DNA of 8,133 nucleotides from Prevotellaceae bacterium UBA4359. Lineage in GTDB: Bacteria > Bacteroidota > Bacteroidia > Bacteroidales > Bacteroidaceae. The stretch's first letter is position 1; each line of letters begins with the position of its first letter. The notes under the pieces are model-generated. The model was not told the origin of the DNA and did no database searches. It saw only the letters and a list, made by a program, of their open reading frames with translations. The translations under genes and the position numbers were made by a program. The stretch spans positions 4,880-13,012 of the forward strand of contig DGSP01000048.1 in NCBI GenBank assembly GCA_002393555.1. Direction: 5' to 3'. This document shows positions 1-6,700 of this stretch, in pieces.

Positions 1-63
1 ACACGAGGGACTTAAAATCCCTTGGGCATTGCGCCCGTGCGGGTTCGAGCCCCGCTTCCGGTA
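1..63 (+). tRNA. tRNA-Leu (anticodon UAA), 5' part cut off by the window edge
   Basis: This is the 3' two-thirds of a leucine tRNA. The anticodon stem is AGGGA (6-10) with TCCCT (18-22), enclosing the loop CTTAAAA (11-17) with anticodon TAA at 13-15, which reads UUA codons. A long class II variable arm follows, with GGGC (24-27) pairing with GCCC (33-36); a long arm is expected only for Leu, Ser and bacterial Tyr tRNAs. The T-arm is GCGGG (39-43), TTCGAGC (44-50), CCCGC (51-55). The 3' acceptor strand TTCCGGT (56-62) is followed by discriminator A63. The CCA tail is not encoded, so it must be added after transcription. The 5' acceptor strand and D-arm lie outside the window. Confidence 0.93.
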
Positions 64-137
64 CGAAAAGAGTCCAACTCTTAAGACCCCTAAGGTTCCG
101 CGTTTGGGGAAACAAAAAAATGTCACTTTGGGGACAT

Positions 138-183
138 AAAAAAGCGCGCCGCAAATCTTCATCGATTTGCGGCGCGCTTTTTT
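138..183. terminator. Bidirectional intrinsic terminator between the tRNA-Leu and the glycoside hydrolase gene
   Basis: A perfect 14-bp stem joins 144-157 to 164-177 around a 6-nt loop (158-163). It is GC-rich at its base, preceded by six A (138-143) and followed by six T (178-183), so it has a U-tract when read in either direction. On the - strand it lies immediately after the hydrolase stop codon (complement of 182-184). On the + strand it lies about 75 bp after the tRNA. The shared-terminator role is inferred from this convergent arrangement. Confidence 0.93.
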
Positions 184-3115
184 ATTCAACAATGACTTTC
201 TCGCCATTGTGGATGTAGATGCCTCGCTCGGAAGGACGAGTGGAGAGTTTCACACCCGTGAGCGTATGCCATTCGTCGGTTCCTGTACCCCTCGACTCCA
301 TCGAGGGTTTGACGATGGCGGTGGCTTCATCAGCGGAGAGGGGCGAGAACTGCCAAGACAGCACTTCTGCATCGGTGTTGTTGGCGTACATAAAGTACAC
401 GTACTGCTGCAATGCGCTTTGTTCTTCTGCCACCGGCACAACAATCGACTGCTCTTCTGTTCCGCTGAAATCGGCAGTGGCGATGGGTTCGGCCTCTTGA
501 GAACCCAGACGCACTTCAAGGGTTCCCGTACCTTTCACCTTCAGAATGAGGCTACGTGCCGTGTTGCCGTTGATGCCGAAGTTGACCCCACGCACCATCC
601 ACCAGTCCTTGGTTGCGATGGCAGCCATCTTGCCCGATTGACTCACATAGGGGTTGACACGAGCGGCTGCAAGTTGGCTCAAGCCATTGATGTTGGCCGT
701 GGATGCTGTCATGGGACTCACCTTTGCTGTACTCTCAATCAAGATGAGACGATTCATCTGCAAGTTGCGGTAGCCTCCTGTATAACCCAATTGGTTCTCC
801 AACCATTGTGTATGATACAGCAGATAGTAGGCCATACCCGTTCCGAACTTCTGAATATGAACATGATTGTTACCAGAAGGATAGCCCATTCTTCCGGGGT
901 TCGGCATGATTTCTCCTTGATAAATCCAGGCATCCTCCAGAGGGTCGCCCTTCGTAGTCATATAGACAATGGAACATGCTGTTGGCGCAGTCTTGGTCTT
1001 GCTAAAAGATTTCCATTCGTCTGCCGAAGGGAGAGACCAACGTGTGCAGTAACTATACACCCAACGTGAACCGATGTAGTTTAGTTCGTTGGCCTCGAAA
1101 TGGCAAGGTGCCGAAATGGTTTTGATGTCGCAGGCGAGGCTTATCATGTCATCGCCCAACTTCACGATACGGGCATTGCCGGGTTGCAGAGTCGTACCCG
1201 TCACGTCACCACCGCCGAAGGTCAAGTATGCCTCCGAGCCGTCTGGCTTAATACATACGCCCGGGTCGATGATACTGGATATTTTTCCAAGACCTGTCGT
1301 CCGTCCGTCAATGAGAGCCTTGCCCAGAGGGTCGGTCCAAGGACCTGTGGGCGAGGTAGAAGTCAACACACCGATGCCGCCTCCGCCATTGGTGAAGTAG
1401 AGATAGAAGTGGGTCTTTCCGTCAGCCTCCTCGCGGCTCACGACCGATGGTGCCCAAGCCTTTGAAATCCATGGAGCGATGGCCTTCACATCGATAGTGC
1501 CATGATTGGTCCAGTTGACGAAGTCAGCCGTTGACATGCAGACCAGTGAGGTGATTTTGCCGTAATCGTTGACTTTAAGTCCGTCGCAATCGTCGAACTG
1601 CTGCTGGTCATTAGTGGCATACACATAGAGCCGACCATCATATTCCACCGATGTAGGGTCAGCCATGAACAGGTTGGCCGAGAGCGGGTTGGCGTAGGCA
1701 GCCTGCTTGGGTATGGCAACCACTTCCGGCTCCTCATCTTCTGGAACATTTCGGACGAACTGGAACGTATAGAAAGTGTTAGGCATCAATTTCAACGTGA
1801 TGAATTTACTCCCTTTAGCATATTGCTCCGTCACATCTTTTGTCAGCATGTTGACCACATCGTTTGTGACCATCTGCTTCACTCTCTGTGGGACAAAAGG
1901 CAGTTGTGTCACCACATTGTAAGCGTAGGTTGACGATGTGTTGAGCAGGAACAAGGTGAGTGTATCGCCTGTCGTAGAGAGAAAAGAAGAACCGCCCACC
2001 AGCATCTTATCATCGTCCGTCAGGGTCGATAGCACACGTGTCTTGCCCGTAGCATGCTTGGCATAATGGCCAAACACGTAGGCACGTTTCCACAGTTCCG
2101 TATCGCTACCGCCATGATTCACAGCAAAGAAGTCATCGAGCATATTGTAATAAACGTAGGCACTATAACCGCTGGCTATTGCCTGCTCTATGCTCTTGAC
2201 CATATCATGCTCCGTGCTGAACTGTCCCGTATAACCACTCTTGGGATAGTCAATCAGAAACTCCGTCATCCACATGTGCTTCCCAGTCTTGTTCGTCACG
2301 TTCTTCACAAACGACCAGTCGTTCGTGCCATAGAGGTGGTTGCCCCACACATCAATGTTATCGACCGCATCTTTCATGTTCACCAGCGTGTTGTTGTACT
2401 TGTGCTGATCCCAGCCAAAACATTCCGGACCCATAATCTTGCACTTGGGGTCAACAGCCTTACGAGCCGCCTTCACCATCGCCGCCATCTCCTTGGGCGA
2501 ATAGATACAACTCTCGTAGGTAGCCTGCTTATGATCCTCACCCGTCGGCGTGTAGTCACTTTCGTTCTGGATAGAAATCATGTCGATGGGACAGCCTTTC
2601 TGCTCCATCGTCTTTCGGTAACGCTCCAGAAAGTCGGCATACTCCTCATAATACGCTGGATTGATGGCACCGCCATTCGAGCCCTGTCCGCCCCATTCGT
2701 GTTCCACCAGCGGCCACACATCAGTGCCGAAGTCGTTCTTATAGATGGAACTTTTGCTGGTTTTGTACTTCTTTGGCGGAGTCCACGGCGTGGCAAACAC
2801 CTGCAGGTCGGGATTGGCGTTCCGCGCCCAGCGGATAGGGTTGCCATACTCGCCCCAGTTGCCCTCGTTGGGGTTGATGCGGACACGCATGATGTTCAGG
2901 CCAATCTGTCTTTCACCCTTTCCCCACAATTTCCGAACCTTCTCTTGCGTATAGACATCAGCCCATTGTCCATTCATGCCCGTCCCACCAAATCCATCCA
3001 TGTACTGATACTTTGTCGATTGCTTGATGATGAGCGTGGCCGACTTCGTCTGTGTCTGAGCCATCCCCATCAGTGCAAAACAGAACAATGCTACTGTCTG
3101 TAAAACTTTCTTCAT
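182..3115 (-). CDS. Secreted bimodular hemicellulase: GH30 + GH43 + CBM6-like domain
   Basis: A 977-residue exported glycoside hydrolase, probably acting on xylan or arabinoxylan. Residues 1-20 form a signal peptide ending ALMGMAQ. A GH30 (beta/alpha)8 barrel with its side beta-sandwich spans about 25-455; the acid/base is E185 in SIQNE and the nucleophile E285 in MWMTE. After an acidic linker (457-463), a GH43 five-bladed propeller spans about 475-800, with general base D486 (MADP), pKa-modulating D617 (IIDPG) and general acid E674 (HFEAN). Residues about 825-925 resemble the CBM6 that often follows GH43. Residues 948-977 are a Bacteroidetes tail with GIYIHNGEKV. An earlier ATG at 3163 falls inside the promoter, so MKKVLQ at 3115 is the start; no Shine-Dalgarno is visible. 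By eye, the GH30_8 arginine that recognises glucuronic acid is replaced by aspartate near residues 327-328. Family calls are firm; exact substrates are inferred. Confidence 0.92.
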   Translation of the reverse strand: MKKVLQTVALFCFALMGMAQTQTKSATLIIKQSTKYQYMDGFGGTGMNGQWADVYTQEKVRKLWGKGERQIGLNIMRVRINPNEGNWGEYGNPIRWARNANPDLQVFATPWTPPKKYKTSKSSIYKNDFGTDVWPLVEHEWGGQGSNGGAINPAYYEEYADFLERYRKTMEQKGCPIDMISIQNESDYTPTGEDHKQATYESCIYSPKEMAAMVKAARKAVDPKCKIMGPECFGWDQHKYNNTLVNMKDAVDNIDVWGNHLYGTNDWSFVKNVTNKTGKHMWMTEFLIDYPKSGYTGQFSTEHDMVKSIEQAIASGYSAYVYYNMLDDFFAVNHGGSDTELWKRAYVFGHYAKHATGKTRVLSTLTDDDKMLVGGSSFLSTTGDTLTLFLLNTSSTYAYNVVTQLPFVPQRVKQMVTNDVVNMLTKDVTEQYAKGSKFITLKLMPNTFYTFQFVRNVPEDEEPEVVAIPKQAAYANPLSANLFMADPTSVEYDGRLYVYATNDQQQFDDCDGLKVNDYGKITSLVCMSTADFVNWTNHGTIDVKAIAPWISKAWAPSVVSREEADGKTHFYLYFTNGGGGIGVLTSTSPTGPWTDPLGKALIDGRTTGLGKISSIIDPGVCIKPDGSEAYLTFGGGDVTGTTLQPGNARIVKLGDDMISLACDIKTISAPCHFEANELNYIGSRWVYSYCTRWSLPSADEWKSFSKTKTAPTACSIVYMTTKGDPLEDAWIYQGEIMPNPGRMGYPSGNNHVHIQKFGTGMAYYLLYHTQWLENQLGYTGGYRNLQMNRLILIESTAKVSPMTASTANINGLSQLAAARVNPYVSQSGKMAAIATKDWWMVRGVNFGINGNTARSLILKVKGTGTLEVRLGSQEAEPIATADFSGTEEQSIVVPVAEEQSALQQYVYFMYANNTDAEVLSWQFSPLSADEATAIVKPSMESRGTGTDEWHTLTGVKLSTRPSERGIYIHNGEKVIVE

Positions 3116-3150
3116 AAGAATATCTTTTATGTTTCGTTGAATTTTCACTA

Positions 3151-3181
3151 CAAAATTACACATATTTATATAAAAAGCAAA
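3151..3181 (-). promoter_or_regulatory. Bacteroidetes-type promoter of the GH30-GH43 gene
   Basis: Read on the - strand, TTTG (3178-3181) is followed by exactly 19 bp and then TAATTTTG (3151-3158). This fits the Bacteroidetes sigma-ABfr pattern, a -33 TTTG and a -7 TAnnTTTG. The predicted start of transcription is near 3145, giving an AT-rich leader of about 30 nt before the ATG at 3115. The match also rules out the upstream in-frame ATG at 3163, which lies in the spacer. Confidence 0.75.
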
Positions 3182-3211
3182 GGCACGAATGTTACATCCA
3201 CTTTATGCTAC

Positions 3212-3265
3212 GTTTCATTTTCGGGAAAACAGCGTCACCGAACGGAAAACGAAAGCAAATGAAAC
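3212..3265. repeat. Long-spaced inverted repeat upstream of the hydrolase promoter
   Basis: GTTTCATTT (3212-3220) and its exact reverse complement AAATGAAAC (3257-3265) are separated by 36 bp. The pair lies 31-84 bp beyond the -33 element of the hydrolase promoter and interleaves with the CGGRAAAA boxes. It could be a pair of regulator half-sites in opposite orientation; a 9-bp match in AT-rich DNA could also be chance. Confidence 0.35.
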
Positions 3266-3290
3266 ATAAGAGAAAAGTGGGACGGGAAAA
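3222..3290. promoter_or_regulatory. Candidate operator: three direct CGGRAAAA boxes
   Basis: CGGGAAAA at 3222-3229, CGGAAAAC at 3243-3250 and CGGGAAAA at 3283-3290 share the core CGGRAAA and one orientation. Their starts are 21 and 40 bp apart, close to two and four helical turns. They sit 41-109 bp upstream of the -33 box of the hydrolase promoter and just before the divergent TAACTTTG. AraC-family proteins commonly bind direct half-sites about two turns apart, so the HTCS encoded next door is the natural candidate ligand. That link is inference. Confidence 0.4.
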
Positions 3291-3296
3291 AGTCCG

Positions 3297-3304
3297 TAAC
3301 TTTG
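3297..3304 (+). promoter_or_regulatory. Candidate -7 promoter element of the small + strand transcript
   Basis: TAACTTTG matches the Bacteroidetes -7 consensus TAnnTTTG exactly, and the HTCS promoter on the other strand has the same octamer. No TTTG lies 19-21 bp upstream, so the -33 half is missing or activator-dependent. The adjacent CGGGAAAA box at 3283 is where an activator could sit. Confidence 0.4.
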
Positions 3305-3309
3305 CACCA

Positions 3310-3423
3310 GAAAAAGTTAGTAATGAGGTTAGTAAAGTTAGTAAAGCATAAATAGGTTAATAATTAGTTAGTTAGTTAATTAGTCGAGAAAGAAGTTCTT
3401 CGTGAGAAGGACTTCTTTTTTTT
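3310..3423 (+). ncRNA. Candidate small RNA, about 110 nt, divergent from the hydrolase gene
   Basis: A + strand unit is bounded by a -7 promoter box (3297-3304) and a strong intrinsic terminator (3391-3423), with no gene on that strand downstream. The body is AT-rich and built on repeated GTTA: GTTAGTAA occurs at 3316, 3328 and 3337, and GTTA again at 3356, 3367, 3371 and 3375. A 10-codon frame (3323-3355, ATG to TAG) encodes MRLVKLVKHK, two LVK repeats produced by the repeated DNA. The unit could be a free-standing small RNA, a micro-peptide gene, or a decayed leader that lost its gene. I do not recognise it as a named RNA family. The 5' end is estimated from the promoter box. Confidence 0.4.
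3391..3423 (+). terminator. Intrinsic terminator of the small + strand transcript
   Basis: An 11-bp stem pairs 3391-3401 with 3406-3416 (one T-G wobble, 3397 with 3410) around the GNRA-type tetraloop GTGA. Eight T follow directly (3416-3423). The T-tract is only on the + strand side, so it works in the + direction. It does not terminate the HTCS gene, which approaches on the other strand. Confidence 0.85.
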
Positions 3424-3428
3424 ATTAC

Positions 3429-3503
3429 CACACAAAAAGTCATACACAAAGATGTTTTCTCTTTTCACCGCAAGCGACTTGTTTTTCTTTGGGCGATAAT
3501 TTC
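3429..3503. repeat. Dispersed intergenic repeat, copy 1
   Basis: This stretch aligns by eye with 8023-8100 in the same orientation. Shared blocks in order are CACACA followed by AAAG, CACA, TTC with CTTT, CCGCAAGC, TTTTTCT and ATAATTTC, with short indels between. Both copies are outside genes and together flank the HTCS gene as direct repeats. Degenerate CACA-rich and CCGCAA-rich intergenic repeats are common in Bacteroides and Prevotella as I recall them; the function is unknown. Confidence 0.5.
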
Positions 3504-3512
3504 CAAGAAACA

Positions 3513-3527
3513 TGCGGCCCCGCCGCA
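3513..3527 (-). terminator. Small GC hairpin, weak candidate terminator for the HTCS gene
   Basis: TGCGGC (3513-3518) and GCCGCA (3522-3527) form a perfect 6-bp GC-rich stem with a 3-nt loop. On the - strand it is followed by TGTTTCTT, only a loose U-tract. It lies about 230 bp past the HTCS stop codon, which is far for a dedicated terminator. No better terminator for that gene is visible between 3530 and 3760. Confidence 0.25.
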
Positions 3528-3543
3528 CATCATCCCCTCAAAA

Positions 3544-3681
3544 ACAACTGTGCCGTAAACACCACAACGATAACACCACAAATGTTACAACGATTACACC
3601 GTAAGCATCTATACGATAACGCCGTAAGCGTAATTACGTTTACGGCGTTAAGGTAATTACGCTCACGGCGTAACCTTTCTG
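3544..3681. repeat. 23-bp tandem repeat, six degenerate units
   Basis: Six consecutive 23-bp units start at 3544, 3567, 3590, 3613, 3636 and 3659 with no indels. The consensus for positions 1-15 is ACGATAACGCCGTAA, and positions 16-23 vary more. A1, C2, C11 and A15 are the same in all six; G3, A7, C8, G12, T13 and A14 occur in five. Units 3613 and 3636 are most alike at the 3' end. The array contains no ORF with coding character and has no spacers, so it is not a CRISPR. It lies between the HTCS 3' end and the small-RNA unit. It could be a protein-binding array, an iteron-like element or a decayed simple repeat. Confidence 0.8.
3617..3671. repeat. Competing inverted repeats inside the 23-bp array
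   Basis: Two mutually exclusive hairpins can form. In one, 3617-3627 pairs perfectly with 3640-3650 (11 bp, 12-nt loop). In the other, 3619-3637 pairs with 3653-3671 (19 bp, one mismatch, 15-nt loop); the mismatch is A-C on the + strand but a G-U wobble in - strand RNA. The HTCS transcript would run through this as its 3' untranslated region, where the longer stem could protect or help end the message. No U-tract follows. Confidence 0.6.
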
Positions 3682-3759
3682 GGGGATGTCTCTTTATCAC
3701 TTTTGTGCCTTAGCCATCTCCGATTTCGTGGCTATGGAGTGTTCATCCAGACGACTTCA

Positions 3760-6700
3760 TCACTCCTCACCGCGCTCATTCTCCTGCTTCTTCACCCATT
3801 CCGTAGGCGAAAGGCCATAGAGCGATTTGAAGTTGGTGGAGAAGGCCGACAGCGACTTGAAGCCCGTGGCCACACTCACACCCGTGATGTCGTATTTTTT
3901 CTCCAAGAGCAGGCGAGCAGCCTCTTTCAGACGCACATACTTCACAAAGTCGCGCGGAGCCTGCCCCGTCAAGTCTTTCATCTTGCGATAGAAATGCACA
4001 CGGCTGATGCCCACCTTGTCGGCAATCAGTTCCACCGACAATTCCGGGTTATCCATATTCTCGTTGATGACCTTCATCACGCGACGCATCAGGTGTTCAT
4101 CCGGCGACTCCATCTCCACCTTGTCAATCTTCTCCTCCTGCTGCTTGTCGCCATGATACTTCCCTTGCAACATCTGGCGCGTCTTCATCAACTGTATCAC
4201 CGTCGTGCGCAGCACATCAATATTAAACGGTTTCGACACGTAGGCATCGGCACCATTCGTGATGCCCGCAATGCGGTCAGCATCGCTGCCCAAGGCCGTC
4301 ATCAGCACGATGGGGATATGGTTGGTGGTGAAGTTCGCCTTCAGTTTCTGGCACAGCGTCATGCCGTCCATCACCGGCATCATGATGTCGCTGATGACCA
4401 CATCGACCTTGCCAGGATGCGCCACCACATAGTCCCAAGCCTCCTGACCGTTGCTGCAAGAGTGGATGACCAGATCCTTCGACAGTTCACTATGCACATA
4501 CTGACGAATCGCCTCGTCGTCCTCCACCAGCAGCGCATTCTTGCGGTGCGTATCTGTAGGCTTCTCGATGGTCAACAGTTCTGCCGTATCTTCTTCCACA
4601 GTCTCCATGCCGCCCACTTCGCCCAGGCCATCCACCACATCCGCCGCCGGTTGTGGCTTGATGTTTCTCAGCGTCTCGTCGCCCTTCGGCATCGTCACCG
4701 TAAACATCGTGCCTTGTCCTTCCGGATTATCCTCCACCACGATGTTACCCTTGTGCAACTTCACCAACATCGAAGTCAGGTTCAGACCGATGCCCGTGCC
4801 GATATAGCCCGCCTGATGCTGACCCGAATAGAAGCGTTCAAAAATCCGCTTCTTATCCTCGTCCTTGATGCCCATGCCCGTGTCCGTCACCTTCAGTTCA
4901 AAGTCACCATCCTCGCTGTTTGCCAGAAGTTGCAGCGTGATATTCCCTCCATCGGGCGTAAACTTAAAGGCATTCGACAGCAAGTTCATCACAATCTTGT
5001 CCATATTGTCAGGATCGACAAACACAGTCATCTGCTCCATCTCATGCACAAACTCATAAGTGATGTTTCGGCTCTGTGCATTCGTGGCAAACACATCAAA
5101 AATATTCTGCAAGAAGCCCACCAGTTCCACCTGATGATAGTCCAGCAAGAACTTTCCTTGCTCAATCTTCCTCACGTCCATCATCTGGTTAATCAGCCGC
5201 AGGATGCGCTTCGAGTTCTGCTTAATCAGTTGGTAGTTATGCTGACGCTCCTCATTCTTGTCCGAGCCAATCAGTTTCTCCAGCGGAGCCAGAATCAGCG
5301 TCATCGGTGTGCGGATTTCGTGGCTGATGTTCATGAAGAACTGCACCCTCGCCTCGTTCAGTTCACGCTGCTGGCGGTTGCGCTCCATCGCCTTGCGCAG
5401 ACGCACCTGACGCTTCACATACTCATAGATCAGCCAGCACACCAGCAACAGCAACAGTGCATACACCACCTTGGCCCATGCCGAAGCATACCAAGCCGGA
5501 TGCACCACAGCCACAAACTCGCGCTCCTGGCTCATCGTGCCCAACGCATGCGCCCTCACCTTGATGTGGTAAGTGCCAGGCTTCAGGTTGTCAAACACAA
5601 CGCGGTTTCCACCGCCGGCCTGTTGCGTCCACTGTCCACCGTTCACACTATATTCATAGATGATGTGCTGATTGTTCAGGCCCTCCACACACATTTCCAG
5701 CGCGAAGTGTCCATCCTTATAACTCAGTTCCACATGGGCGCAGTCATCCACCAGCCCTTCCAATATCTCATAGTCATCCGACAGGTCGCCCTCATGCACC
5801 TTCCGGCCATCCACAAACACATCGACAAAACGCAGCCGAAGATTCTTTCCCCCACTCTGCCAAGCCTTCATCTCCTGCAAGTCGAAATAAGTGATGCCGC
5901 CAATGCCACCGAAATAGATTTTTCCGTCCCGCATCAGCACCGCACCCCGACTGAACTCATTGTCCTGCAAGCCGTCGTCAGAGTAGAAGTTCAGAAACTC
6001 CTCCTTCTTCACATCCATGCACGACAGTCCGAAGTCCGTGCCAATCCACAGATGCCCCTTCTTGTCCAGACAGAGCGAAGCGATGTTATTGTTGGGCAGA
6101 CCATCCTCCACCGTATAGGTGTGCGTCTCATAGGTCATGCAGTTCATCTTCACCAAGCCCATATTCGTGGCAATCCAAGCCGTCTTTTCATCGTCCGACA
6201 CCACAAAATGCCGGATGGCACTCCTCCTCAGCATCTTCCGGCTCTCACGCCTGATGACCCCATCCGAGTCGGGGAAACAGACCACCAGACCGTCCGACGT
6301 GCCCACCAGCACCATGTCGCCCACCTGCAAAATGGTGTAGATGTAGGAGTTGCCAATCACCTTCGTGCCGTCCTCCTTCGAGTAATCGGGGAAATAGCGT
6401 TCCCAAGTACCCGTGGAGAGACGATAGTGGTAAAAGCCATCGCCCATCGTCGCAATCCAGTAGCAGTCAGGCATGCCCGAAGGCTCAATGTCGAAAATAT
6501 GCGTGATGTCCTTCGTCAGCAGCGAGATATTCCCATTCTGCATCCGCCACAAGCCATCCGTATAGGTACCCATCAGCATGACCGACGGACTGGGATTCAG
6601 CACCGCCGTAAAGTTCAGCGGAATGCCCGGCGTGTTTCCCCTGTACCAATGGCGCGATTGTGTGCCGTCACCCGACAGCAGATACACGCCATCGTTGTCC

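Noticed and set aside
40..63. A phage or island attachment site at the tRNA-Leu 3' end
   Set aside because: tRNA 3' ends are common integration sites, but I see no duplicated 3' end, integrase or mobile gene in the window.
68..82. A small hairpin after the tRNA (AAGAGT, CCA, ACTCTT) as a terminator
   Set aside because: The stem is only 6 bp, has a 3-nt loop and no following T-tract. The hairpin at 138-183 is the far better terminator.
103..134. Direct repeat TTTGGGGA at 103-110 and 127-134
   Set aside because: Two 8-bp copies in a short non-coding stretch with no other structure; too little to call a site.
2054..3103. A 349-codon open frame on the + strand opposite the GH30 module
   Set aside because: This is a shadow of the GH30 coding sequence; its composition is unlike a real protein and it has no domain.
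3116..3163. A 16-residue N-terminal extension of the hydrolase (ATG at 3163)
   Set aside because: It would start inside the promoter spacer and bury the signal peptide. The ATG at 3115 opens a canonical signal peptide.
3402..3656. An 84-codon + strand frame in the intergenic region
   Set aside because: It starts inside the terminator hairpin and runs through the dispersed repeat and the 23-bp array; its composition follows the repeats and no domain is seen.
3544..3681. A CRISPR array
   Set aside because: The 23-bp units are contiguous and degenerate with no unique spacers between them, and no cas gene is in the window.
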